From: Bacillus weihaiensis
Lineage (GTDB): Bacteria > Bacillota > Bacilli > Bacillales > Bacillaceae
Assembly: GCF_001889165.1 (NCBI RefSeq)
Contig: NZ_CP016020.1
Location: 2,392,501 to 2,456,500, forward strand
DNA: 64,000 nt
Direction: 5' to 3'
Position numbers and translations under genes: made by a program. Shown piece after piece: positions 21,726 through 31,500 of this stretch (the first letter of the stretch is position 1; each line of letters starts with the position of its first letter). The notes under the pieces are model-generated. The model saw only the letters and a list, made by a program, of their open reading frames with translations, searched no databases and was not told where the DNA came from.

Positions 21726-22250
21726 TTAATCAAGACATTCCCTCTTTTCTTTTTCTTTTCTTTTCTTTTCTTTTCTCATGTTATACATTTCTTCAAGGCT
21801 CTGAATAAACTTATCATCAAATTGAAGATCCAATTTTTCTGCAATCTCTTTAGCAACTTTCGGACTCGCGCCATTTGTAGTAACGGAAAGTGTAAGTTTC
21901 CCTTTATTTAATGTTTTAGGAACAAGGACATTCCCCTTTTCTACCTCACTTACAACATTTACAAGCTGATTAGAGGTAGCATGATCGGCAATCCAATTAT
22001 TAAGAGCATCATCATTAGTTGCTGCAATGATGATGAACGCATCCACTAAATCTGCCGCTTCGACTTTCTTCTTTATCCACTCAAGTTTTAAGTCACTAGC
22101 TAATTGCGAAATTTCATCGATAACATTAGGACTTACAATGGTTACTGATGCACCTTCTTCAAGAAAAAGCTTTAATCGTCTATAAGCAATTTCCCCTCCA
22201 CCAATTACAAGAACACGCTTCCCCTTAACGTTTATATGTAAGGGAATCAT
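21726..22250 (-). CDS. sirC: Precorrin-2 dehydrogenase
   Basis: NAD+-dependent oxidation of precorrin-2 to sirohydrochlorin, the second step of siroheme synthesis (B. subtilis YlnF). The N-terminus MIPLHINVKGKRVLVIGGG is the Rossmann NAD-binding fold, followed by TTNGASPKVAKEI. The last 18 or so residues are a Lys/Glu/Arg-rich tail encoded by a pentanucleotide tract and look non-conserved. It overlaps sirB by 4 bp (ATGA) and is the last gene of the operon. Confidence 0.95.
   Translation of the reverse strand: MIPLHINVKGKRVLVIGGGEIAYRRLKLFLEEGASVTIVSPNVIDEISQLASDLKLEWIKKKVEAADLVDAFIIIAATNDDALNNWIADHATSNQLVNVVSEVEKGNVLVPKTLNKGKLTLSVTTNGASPKVAKEIAEKLDLQFDDKFIQSLEEMYNMRKEKKRKEKEKRECLD
21745..21775. 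repeat. Pentanucleotide tract in the 3' end of sirC
   Basis: Five perfect TTTTC units at 21751-21775 and one more unit set off by a single T. The unit length is not a multiple of three, so gain or loss of one unit would shift the sirC frame about 30 bases before its stop. Confidence 0.9.
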
Positions 22251-23020
22251 CTTGGAGTACCAACAGTAAACGTATAAATTTTATTTTTATTTTCTATCGC
22301 TTCATTCACTCTTCTTACAAAGAGATCTAAAAGAATCGGGTGTGGTCCTAAATAAGAACAAACCTTAACTTTGCGTGTTCCCCAGTCATACTTTTCAATG
22401 GTCTCATCGACTTCCTTTTTTAATAAACCTGTGAAAATGAGATAAGGTACGATAAAAATAGATTCTTCTTTAGAATGGTAAAGTTCTTCAATCGTCTTAG
22501 CAAATCTTGGCTCAGCCGCCGTTAAATAACATGTGTGGACCGATTTCAACTCGGAACTTTGATGCAAAACAGTTGATATTGTATTAAGATCATTGACTAC
22601 GTCAACATCACTACTCCCCCTACCTACAAGCACTGCTATTGAAGTAGGAGTGACCAATGCTTCTTGGTTCATTTTGTCAATCAGCATGTCCGCAATACGG
22701 TCATCAACGCCGATTGGTTTCCCGTATGTTATCTCTATATCAGGAAATTGAGTTGCTACATGAGCTACTTCAAGTGGGATATCGCTTTTTGCATGAGCCG
22801 CCGTTAAGAGCAATAAAGGAATGACAGCAATATGTGTCGCCCCTTGCTCCACACATACTTTGAATCCATCTTCAATAGACGGCTCTGCAAGTTCTAAGAA
22901 ACACACTTCTTGAATAGGAGCATTTATTTTCTGTTTCACCTTCTCAATAAAGTCAACCGCTTCAACACGTGCTTGAGGCACACGGCTACCATGGCAAACA
23001 TATAAAACGGCTTGCTTCAT
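22247..23020 (-). CDS. sirB: Sirohydrochlorin ferrochelatase
   Basis: Inserts Fe2+ into sirohydrochlorin to give siroheme, the co-factor of sulfite reductase. CbiX-type protein of 257 aa with two tandem half-domains. The catalytic histidines are His10 (CHGSR) and His76 (LTAAHAKSD). The second half contains VGRGSSDVDVVNDL. Start and stop codons overlap the neighbours (TAATG with sumT, ATGA with sirC), so translation of all three is coupled. Confidence 0.94.
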   Translation of the reverse strand: MKQAVLYVCHGSRVPQARVEAVDFIEKVKQKINAPIQEVCFLELAEPSIEDGFKVCVEQGATHIAVIPLLLLTAAHAKSDIPLEVAHVATQFPDIEITYGKPIGVDDRIADMLIDKMNQEALVTPTSIAVLVGRGSSDVDVVNDLNTISTVLHQSSELKSVHTCYLTAAEPRFAKTIEELYHSKEESIFIVPYLIFTGLLKKEVDETIEKYDWGTRKVKVCSYLGPHPILLDLFVRRVNEAIENKNKIYTFTVGTPR

Positions 23021-23802
23021 TATAAAACCGCCTCACTTTGAGTTTGATTTGTTATGAACTCTTCAAACCAACTTATGTTTCTTCTTAACGATACGACCTT
23101 ACCCACAATAATCATGCTCGGATTTGATATTTTTTCTTTAGTAACAACCTCATGTATTGTTTCTAAGGTGCCAATAACTGTTCTTTGGAGATCGGTTGTT
23201 CCCCAATTAATAACTGCAACAGGTGTTTCTTTGGATTTACCATGTTTTATAAGTTGCTTTTGAATATATGGAAGATTACTTACTCCCATATAAATGGCTA
23301 ACGTATCAATACCCTTCGCTAACGATTCCCACTTAATTTCTTCATCGATTCCTTCTTTTCTATGCCCCGTTATAAACGCTACACTTGCACTCAAATCTCG
23401 ATGAGTTACAGGGATACCAGCATATGCAGCAGCTGCAACCCCTGATGAAATACCCGGAACAATTTCAAAAGGTATATTTTGACTAGCTAAAGCTTCCGCT
23501 TCTTCACCACCACGGCCAAACACAAAAGGATCTCCACCTTTTAACCTTGTCACTACCTTACCTGTTTTTGCATATTTAATTAAAAAGTGATTAATCGTTT
23601 CCTGTTTCATCGTGTGATAGTTTGGTAACTTCCCACAATATATAAGATCACATTCTTCTTTTGCATGCTTTAGAATTTCTTTATTAACTAAACGATCATA
23701 TAGGATGACATCTGCTTTTTGGATGCATTTCAAAGCTTTTAACGTAAGTAAATCCTCGTCACCAGGCCCCGCTCCTACTAAAAAAACCTTTGCCAATGAC
23801 AT
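23020..23802 (-). CDS. sumT: Uroporphyrinogen-III C-methyltransferase
   Basis: Makes precorrin-2 by two SAM-dependent methylations, the branch point to siroheme (B. subtilis YlnD; also called cobA). Motifs: VGAGPGDEDLLTLKA at 9-23, RLKGGDPFVFGRGGEE and the ITGHR segment. The GGGGGG ribosome site directly touches the ATG at 23802. A TTG two codons later (23796) would have normal spacing and give the usual N-terminus AKVFLVGAG, so it may be the real start. Confidence 0.95.
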   Translation of the reverse strand: MSLAKVFLVGAGPGDEDLLTLKALKCIQKADVILYDRLVNKEILKHAKEECDLIYCGKLPNYHTMKQETINHFLIKYAKTGKVVTRLKGGDPFVFGRGGEEAEALASQNIPFEIVPGISSGVAAAAYAGIPVTHRDLSASVAFITGHRKEGIDEEIKWESLAKGIDTLAIYMGVSNLPYIQKQLIKHGKSKETPVAVINWGTTDLQRTVIGTLETIHEVVTKEKISNPSMIIVGKVVSLRRNISWFEEFITNQTQSEAVL

Positions 23803-23852
23803 CCCCCCCTTTCTATTTCAATGGTTATGTCTTCTCAATCTGTCTAATTGAA

Positions 23853-23880
23853 AAGGAGCAATCGAAACCGATTGCTTCTT
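23853..23880 (-). terminator. Hairpin between cysC and sumT
   Basis: Stem of about 12 bp with one G-U pair (core GCAATCG/CGATTGC) and a 4-base loop, lying 12 bp past the cysC stop. The T-run behind it on the minus strand is short (TTTT). It could be a partial terminator that lowers expression of the siroheme genes relative to cysC, or an mRNA stability element. Confidence 0.5.
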
Positions 23881-23891
23881 ATTTTACCATA

Positions 23892-24494
23892 TCACGAAAG
23901 AATTAAGTTTCTTTCCCTTAAAAATTGAACGATTTGAAGAACAGATTGTTCAATCGTTTGATGTTCAGTATCTACTGTAATGGCAGGAGTTTCTGGTTCT
24001 TCATAAGGTGAATCAATACCAGTAAAATGTTTTATCTCATTATTTCTTGCCTTTTTATACAACCCTTTAGGATCACGTATCTCACATTCATCTATTGAAC
24101 ATTTTACATAAACTTCAAAGAATTCATTTTCTGCTAAAATCTCTTTTACTTGCTGACGATCTTCTCTGAAAGGAGATATAAATGCTGTGATGACAATTTG
24201 ACCACTATCTACAAATAATTTTGAAACTTCACCAATTCGACGTATATTTTCTTTGCGGTCTTGATCTGTAAAACCTAGATCTTTATTTAAACCATGTCTA
24301 ATATTATCACCGTCTAGAACATAAGTCTGAATGGATGATTCATATAAGTATCTAGCAAGCGCATTTGCTAAAGTAGATTTTCCAGACCCTGATAAACCTG
24401 TAAACCAAAGAACATAACTCGGATAAGAATTCCTTACCTGTCTTTCTTCTTTAGAAATTGAAGCATCATGCCATACGATATTATTGGCAGCCAT
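23892..24494 (-). CDS. cysC: Adenylyl-sulfate kinase
   Basis: Phosphorylates APS to PAPS. P-loop GLSGSGKS at residues 33-40, then [31 protein letters not shown] and the [12 protein letters not shown] substrate loop. 200 aa. Ribosome site AAGGAGG, 8 bases before the ATG. It lies 13 bp behind sat. Its presence shows the pathway can go through PAPS, although the reductase encoded next door has the iron-sulfur cysteines of APS-using enzymes. Confidence 0.96.
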   Translation of the reverse strand: MAANNIVWHDASISKEERQVRNSYPSYVLWFTGLSGSGKSTLANALARYLYESSIQTYVLDGDNIRHGLNKDLGFTDQDRKENIRRIGEVSKLFVDSGQIVITAFISPFREDRQQVKEILAENEFFEVYVKCSIDECEIRDPKGLYKKARNNEIKHFTGIDSPYEEPETPAITVDTEHQTIEQSVLQIVQFLRERNLILS

Positions 24495-24507
24495 ATCGCT
24501 TTCCTCC

Positions 24508-25647
24508 TTATGCTTGAACAGTTTCTTTCATTCCTCGTATTAACACTTCTACAACTTCTTTACGACTAAAAGTACTTGGAGGAAGAACTCCACTTCTTAA
24601 CATTTCACGTACCTTTGTACCTGACAAAATAACGCGATCTTCTTTACCGTGCGGGCAAGTCTTTGACGAAGCCATTCCTTCACATTTCGTGCAATAGAAG
24701 CTATGCTCAAAAAATAATGGCGTGATATCCAACTCTTCCGGAGAAAAATTCAAAAAGATTTTTTGGGCATCATACGTTCCGTAATAATCACCAACACCTG
24801 CATGATCTCTCCCTACAATAAAATGCGTGCATCCATAGTTTTTACGCACTAACGCATGGAAAATCGCTTCTCTCGGCCCAGCGTATCTCATAGCAGCTGG
24901 AAAGACTGCTAAATGCACACGATCATTAGGATAGTAATTCTTAAGTAAAACTTCATAGCTTTCCATACGAATAGTAGCAGGGATGTCATCTGATTTTGTT
25001 TCGCCTACAAGAGGATTCAAAAATAAACCATCAACTGTTTCCAACGCTGTTTTTTGGATATACTCATGCGCACGATGAACTGGATTGCGTGTTTGGAAAC
25101 CAACAATCGTTTTCCAATTCAACTCTGCAAATTTCTCTCTAGATTCTTTAGGATCTTGATAATACTCTGCAAATTTCTTTTCAGGTCGCTTTACTAGGTT
25201 GATTTCTCCACCAACATAAACATCTCCACGTTCAAACATTTTCTTTACGCCTGGATGCGCCATGTCATCTGTACGATAAACTTGTAACGCTTCTTTCGTT
25301 TTATCCGGCGTAAAGATATCCGAAATCGTGATTGTACCATATGTGATTTCATCCGCTACAAGACGTACAACTTCACCAATAGATAGGTCTTCTGCTTTAT
25401 CGGCCGTTACTGGTAGTGTAATCGGAATACTCCAAACTGTTCCATTAGATAACTTCATTGTTTCCACAACAGATTCATAATCTGCTCTAGTTAAAAAGCC
25501 TTCGATCGGACTATATGCACCAATGGCAATTAACTCTAAATCACTCAAACCAATTGCATCTAATGCAATTTCATTTTTTATATGCGAAACCTCTTCACCT
25601 AACGATAGTTTTTGAACTAATGTTCCCCCGTGTGGACGTAAACTCAA
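24508..25647 (-). CDS. sat: Sulfate adenylyltransferase (ATP sulfurylase)
   Basis: Activates sulfate with ATP to APS. Family motifs [11 protein letters not shown] and [17 protein letters not shown] are both present, with zinc-type cysteines in [17 protein letters not shown]. The longest frame begins with TTG at 25662, but that codon is part of the GGAGGAG ribosome site. A second TTG at 25645-25647, 8 bases downstream of it, gives [10 protein letters not shown], which matches the Bacillus N-terminus, so I use it (379 aa). Confidence 0.95.
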   Translation of the reverse strand: MSLRPHGGTLVQKLSLGEEVSHIKNEIALDAIGLSDLELIAIGAYSPIEGFLTRADYESVVETMKLSNGTVWSIPITLPVTADKAEDLSIGEVVRLVADEITYGTITISDIFTPDKTKEALQVYRTDDMAHPGVKKMFERGDVYVGGEINLVKRPEKKFAEYYQDPKESREKFAELNWKTIVGFQTRNPVHRAHEYIQKTALETVDGLFLNPLVGETKSDDIPATIRMESYEVLLKNYYPNDRVHLAVFPAAMRYAGPREAIFHALVRKNYGCTHFIVGRDHAGVGDYYGTYDAQKIFLNFSPEELDITPLFFEHSFYCTKCEGMASSKTCPHGKEDRVILSGTKVREMLRSGVLPPSTFSRKEVVEVLIRGMKETVQA

Positions 25648-25688
25648 CTGAAACTCCTCCAATTCAACGTTTGTTTAGGTGGCTATAA

Positions 25689-26756
25689 TTATATACCTCC
25701 ACCTTCTTCATGTATGGTTCTTTTTTCCTGATTACTAGCCTTCATCAGACTAATTGCACCAATAGTAGCAATTAACAAGCTAATAATAATAAAAATAGAA
25801 TACAAATCATTTTCAATAACTAGCTTTACTAAAAAATAGGATACCGAAAGAGAGACAAGTGGTGATATTAACCATACCATCAACATATTTTTCACAATTT
25901 TTTGTTGCAGCACAGTTTTACCAGATTTTGCAATCCCAATCCCTAAAATAGAAGAGGTTGTAATTTGTGTAAGCGGGACAGGTATTCCAAAAACAGATGC
26001 AATAATGACAAGCGTTGCACCAGTCCCCGAAATCAGTAAACCTTCAATTTTTGAAAAACTAGTAATCTTCTTCCCATTTGTTTCTATGACTTTTCTTCCA
26101 AGAAAAATGGCACCGAGTGCTACGAATATGCCTCCAATTAATGTCCCAATTGAAACGGACAAAATATTGGCACTCACCAAAGGACCAACAGCATTAGCAA
26201 CGTTGTTCATCCCGGCTGAAAAGGCTTCAAAAAAGCCTGCTGCAATCAGTAAACCAGTAATAATCTTCCCTTGAAAATTTAATCTTTTATCTAAATTAAA
26301 TCGATGCATTACGATAATAAACAAATAGGCAATCGTAAAGGCAACGATTGGAACAATAACCCAAAACATAACGATCGAGAGGAGGTTTTTCACGTATAAT
26401 GCTTGAAAAGCCACTCCCACACCAACAACAGACCCAACTGTTACTTCACTAGTAGATAGCGGAATGCCTAACATATTTGCCAGAAATAATGAAAATGTAG
26501 CTGAAAATAATACAATGACGACAATTGGTACCGAAATGAAAGAAGTAGGAATAATCCCTGAACTGATTGTTTTTACAACCTCTCCACCACCAATGACTGC
26601 TCCTAAGATAACCCCTACTCCACAAAGAATTAACGCATGTCTTTGTCTAGGAATTGCACCAGATCCATAAGCAATCCCCATCGAAGCAGCTGCACCACTA
26701 GCACCAATATTCATTGCAAAAAACAAACTGATAATGATTGCTATTACTTCTAGCAT
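25689..26756 (-). CDS. cysP: Sulfate permease CysP (PiT family)
   Basis: Membrane carrier of the inorganic phosphate transporter family that takes up sulfate in Bacillus. About ten to eleven hydrophobic helices in two repeats. The PiT signatures FFAMNIGASGAAASMG near the N-terminus and FFEAFSAGMNNVANAVGPL in the second half are conserved. Both show the substitutions of the sulfate branch, and the operon context supports sulfate rather than phosphate. 355 aa. Confidence 0.95.
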   Translation of the reverse strand: MLEVIAIIISLFFAMNIGASGAAASMGIAYGSGAIPRQRHALILCGVGVILGAVIGGGEVVKTISSGIIPTSFISVPIVVIVLFSATFSLFLANMLGIPLSTSEVTVGSVVGVGVAFQALYVKNLLSIVMFWVIVPIVAFTIAYLFIIVMHRFNLDKRLNFQGKIITGLLIAAGFFEAFSAGMNNVANAVGPLVSANILSVSIGTLIGGIFVALGAIFLGRKVIETNGKKITSFSKIEGLLISGTGATLVIIASVFGIPVPLTQITTSSILGIGIAKSGKTVLQQKIVKNMLMVWLISPLVSLSVSYFLVKLVIENDLYSIFIIISLLIATIGAISLMKASNQEKRTIHEEGGGI

Positions 26757-26768
26757 TCTATTTTCCTC

Positions 26769-27476
26769 CTATTGATGGAGGCCGCATTCTGTCTTCATTT
26801 GTCCAGACCATCTACCAGACCTTAAATCATTTTCATCGAAAGTTGGTTTTGTACAATGAAAACACCCGATACTTGGATACCCTTTATCATGTAAAGGATT
26901 ATAGGTTAGGTCATTTTTATGAACATATCTCCATACATCCTTCCAAGTCCAATGGATAAGAGGACAGATCTTAACAGAATGAAAGCGATCATCCTTATTA
27001 ATATAATTAACATGTTTCCTTGTTTCTGATTGCTCTCGTCTTAGCCCTGAAATCCAAGCAGTTGATCCTTGCAGCGTCTCATTTAAAGGGATAATTTTCC
27101 TAATGTTACAACATGTATTCGGCTCCCTTTCCCAAAGCTTATCTCCGTACTGTTCTGCTTGTTCATCTAGAGTAAGATTAGGCTTTTTTAATTCAATTCG
27201 TAGTGCGGGATATCGCTCCTTCACTCGGTCAATTAACTCATATGTTTCTTTAAAGTGTACGTCTGTATCTAAGAAAACAATTTTCGCATCAGGCTTCACT
27301 TTAGAGATAAGATCTATAAGCACGATTCCTTCAATACCGAAACTACAAGCATAGACCACTTCTTCACCATAGTGATTATATGTCCATTCCAAGACATGTA
27401 AAGCTCCTTTATAAACTTCATCAACCTTAAACTCATTATTTGGTTCTACCCAACCTTCATAAGTAAGCATTTTCAC
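26769..27476 (-). CDS. cysH: Phosphoadenylyl-/adenylyl-sulfate reductase
   Basis: Thioredoxin-dependent reduction of (P)APS to sulfite. The nucleotide-binding N-half has YACSFGIEG and [10 protein letters not shown]. Cys122-Cys123 and Cys205-x2-Cys208 are the four ligands of a [4Fe-4S] cluster, and the catalytic Cys231 is in the C-terminal ECGLH. Iron-sulfur CysH enzymes commonly accept APS, and the B. subtilis enzyme uses both. The frame opens with GTG (27476); an ATG two codons later is also plausible. First gene of the operon. Confidence 0.95.
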   Translation of the reverse strand: MKMLTYEGWVEPNNEFKVDEVYKGALHVLEWTYNHYGEEVVYACSFGIEGIVLIDLISKVKPDAKIVFLDTDVHFKETYELIDRVKERYPALRIELKKPNLTLDEQAEQYGDKLWEREPNTCCNIRKIIPLNETLQGSTAWISGLRREQSETRKHVNYINKDDRFHSVKICPLIHWTWKDVWRYVHKNDLTYNPLHDKGYPSIGCFHCTKPTFDENDLRSGRWSGQMKTECGLHQ

Positions 27477-28024
27477 CTGTCACCTCTTTCAATATTTTCG
27501 AAGCAACTTCAAAAATCTTCTATAAAACCATATAAACATAGAATAATAGTCGGATTTAATGTTAAAACATAGTTCCTCACTCGGCTTTATCTATTGTATG
27601 TCTTTTGAATGAGAGCGCCTCTAGCTACACGTCCACCACTCCTCTAACACACACTGACGTATTAAAAACCTAATGAGAAACCTTGTTTTATTTGCATCCT
27701 ATTCAACAATATGTAACATCGTGATACCAACTAGATTCCAAACTAACATTAGCTGTTGATTCAAAATTTTATCACAATCTTCATAAAAGTCAACCCGACT
27801 TTTTACATAGGAATAATTTATTTTAAATTCAATCCTTATATTCCTTATAACTTTACTTTGTTTAATGATGTATATATGCACCAAAAATGAACCTATTCCC
27901 TCTTACATTTCAAATAGCAACTGACTATTATTCCTTTTCCAGTCATGAAAAATGACATAAGAAGACTCAGGCGTCATATATGGAGAAAAACGGAATAAAC
28001 TAGTTTTACTAAGGAGGTTTACAC
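27477..28024. other. Gene-free stretch upstream of cysH
   Basis: AT-rich region that must hold the cysH promoter (minus) and the promoter of the small membrane protein gene (plus). ATGTT-N2-AACAT at 27559-27570 is a short dyad in a plausible operator position for cysH, but I cannot tie it to a known regulator. A 61-codon minus-strand frame at 27699-27884 has no ribosome site and no recognisable domain. I see no S-box or other riboswitch core. Confidence 0.5.
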
Positions 28025-28300
28025 ATGTGGATCATTACTACTAATCTACTCTTTTTTATCCTAGGCTTTTATTTATTTTGCTTAAGTTTTGCACATTTTG
28101 TTTTGTACAAGCCTTCTCTTGAACTTTTAAGATCACTAAAATCCGTTTCTTCCGCTTCTGTATTCGCAGTATTAGGAATTATTATTTTTACTTGTATATA
28201 TAAAGTAAAGCTTCCACAAAAATGGATTTACCCAGCTTACCTTGCTATTTTTTTCAGTTTTGCATGTATTGGAATAGCCATAATGATCTCTTCCATATAA
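28025..28300 (+). CDS. Small three-helix membrane protein of unknown function
   Basis: 91-aa protein. An AAGGAGG ribosome site lies 7 bases before the ATG, which is strong support for translation. Hydrophobic helices are at about residues 5-28, 42-60 and 68-90; short basic segments (KPSLELLRSLK, YKVKLPQKW) lie between them. No motif or family is recognisable to me. It is one of only three genes on the plus strand and sits alone between cysH and pyrE, where B. subtilis has no gene. Confidence 0.7.
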   Translation: MWIITTNLLFFILGFYLFCLSFAHFVLYKPSLELLRSLKSVSSASVFAVLGIIIFTCIYKVKLPQKWIYPAYLAIFFSFACIGIAIMISSI

Positions 28301-28350
28301 ATGGGATGCGTTCTTTGCCGTTACTTTATTTGCGAGAGAAAAGAGGCAAG

Positions 28351-28446
28351 GACAAAAAAAGAGCCAGGCACCCTCATACCAATCTATTTGATTGCACTAA
28401 AAAAATCAGAGCAACATCTAGTTGGTGCGACAAGGTACCAGGCACT
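28351..28446. repeat. Two degenerate GACAA...CCAGGCAC repeat units
   Basis: Unit one (28351-28372) reads GACAA, an A-run, then GAGCCAGGCACC. Unit two (28429-28446) reads GACAAGGTACCAGGCACTT. Both are decayed versions of a palindrome of the form GGTGCCAGGCACC next to GACAA. Read on the minus strand, unit one ends in a T-run after the palindrome, so it could act as a terminator for pyrE. From memory, similar palindromes are dispersed in Bacillaceae genomes. Confidence 0.6.
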
Positions 28447-28470
28447 TCCGTCCCAGCCTCTCTATTAATA

Positions 28471-29096
28471 TTACTGGATCCATCCATTAGAGGATGGGTT
28501 CTCTCGCCACTTTTTCAATTTATGTAAATCTACTTCATTAACATACCCTTCCTTTGCAGCCACTTGAATTAATGTATCATAATCACATAATGATTTAGCT
28601 TCAACATTCGCTTTCTTAAGCATCTCTTCTGCTATTGGCAACCCATATGTAAAGATAGAGACAATCCCCAACACATCACAGCCCGCAGCTTTTAATGCCT
28701 CAACTGCAGTAATTGCACTTCCACCTGTTGAAATAAGATCCTCTACGACAACTACTTTTTGGTTTTCTTTAACTTGACCTTCTATTTGATTTCCTTTCCC
28801 ATGTCCTTTTGCTTTACTACGTACATAGCACATTGGAAGCTTTAGCTGATCTGCCACCCATGCAGCATGTGGAATTCCTGCAGTTGCTGTTCCTGCTACC
28901 AACTCAGCTTCTGAAAAGGATTCTTTTATTATCTGAGATAACCCTCTAGCAATATTTGTTCTTATTTCTGTAAAGGAAAGTGTTAATCGATTGTCACAGT
29001 AAATAGGTGATTTCATTCCACTAGACCAAGTGAATGGATCGTTTGGTTGAAGATACACCGCTTTTATTTCAAGTAAATCTTTTGCAATGATGGTTT

Positions 29097-29100
<4 letters not shown>
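28471..29100 (-). CDS. pyrE: Orotate phosphoribosyltransferase
   Basis: Converts orotate and PRPP to OMP, the fifth step of UMP synthesis. The N-terminus has [14 protein letters not shown]. The PRPP-binding loop is [15 protein letters not shown]. Length 209 aa is typical. The ATG overlaps the pyrF stop (ATGA). Last gene of the pyr operon; no clean terminator follows except the degenerate palindromes just downstream. Confidence 0.97.
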
Positions 29101-30720
<1,620 letters not shown>

Positions 30721-31500
30721 TTATAAAACCACCTCTCCAGCTTTAAATACAGGTCCATCACTACATACTTTTTTATAGCTAGTTCCTGTTGGATCGTCTA
30801 CTGTATGACATACACATGCAAAGCATGCTCCAACACCACAGCCCATTCTTTCTTCAAGAGATAGAAATAGTGGGATCTTTTCATATTCTCTTTCAATCGC
30901 TTTTAGCATCGGAGTTGGACCACATGTATATAGTGTTGAAAAGCTTATATCCCTGTCCCTTATAGCATGTGTTACAAAGCCTTGATAGCCGTAAGATCCA
31001 TCATCTGTGGCAATTATTGTTCTACCTAAGCTAGAAAACTCATTCTCTAAGAAGACAGCTTCCTTTGTCTGAAAGCCTAATACATGCTGAACTATAACAC
31101 CTCTTTTGACAAGCTGTTTGGACAATTCAAGAAGAGGTGGCACACCAATTCCACCACCAACTAAAAGGACTGTGTCACCGCTTTTAGAAGCATCTAGTGG
31201 GAAACCATTCCCTAACGGACCTAATACATCAACAACATCATCTACTTTTTTGTAAGAAAGGAGCTGTGTTCCAGCTCCTTCTACTCTGTAAATCATTGTA
31301 AAATGATTGTTTTCTTTATCAATTTCAGATATACTTATTGGTCTTCTTAACAATGGAGCTGATCCATCTGTCACTTTAAGATGAACAAATTGACCAGGCT
31401 GCTTCATTTCTTTTACTAGTTCACCTTGAAGGGTTAATTGAAAAATATTCTTTGCAATATTTTCATGCTTGACTACGACCATCAGCTCTTTTTTTATCAC
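30721..31500 (-). CDS. pyrK: Dihydroorotate dehydrogenase B, electron-transfer subunit
   Basis: FAD and [2Fe-2S] protein that passes electrons from PyrD to NAD+. The FAD motif is [10 protein letters not shown], the NAD site [13 protein letters not shown]. The iron-sulfur cysteines lie in [12 protein letters not shown] plus the later KVCSDGP. 259 aa. The start is GTG with AGAGGTG 8 bases upstream, and it overlaps the carB stop as GTGA. Confidence 0.96.
   Translation of the reverse strand: MIKKELMVVVKHENIAKNIFQLTLQGELVKEMKQPGQFVHLKVTDGSAPLLRRPISISEIDKENNHFTMIYRVEGAGTQLLSYKKVDDVVDVLGPLGNGFPLDASKSGDTVLLVGGGIGVPPLLELSKQLVKRGVIVQHVLGFQTKEAVFLENEFSSLGRTIIATDDGSYGYQGFVTHAIRDRDISFSTLYTCGPTPMLKAIEREYEKIPLFLSLEERMGCGVGACFACVCHTVDDPTGTSYKKVCSDGPVFKAGEVVL

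Noticed and set aside
21740-21780. Pentanucleotide tract as evidence that sirC is a frameshifted pseudogene
   Set aside because: The Rossmann fold and catalytic region are complete upstream of the tract and the frame closes normally; only the tail is affected.
27699-27884. 61-codon minus-strand frame upstream of cysH
   Set aside because: No ribosome site and no recognisable domain; AT-rich composition makes such frames common by chance.
27477-28024. S-box or other riboswitch upstream of cysH
   Set aside because: Searched by eye for SAM-riboswitch core sequences and a terminator before cysH on the minus strand; none seen.
28351-28446. CRISPR-like array
   Set aside because: Only two diverged units with palindromic cores, no regular spacers and no cas genes nearby.
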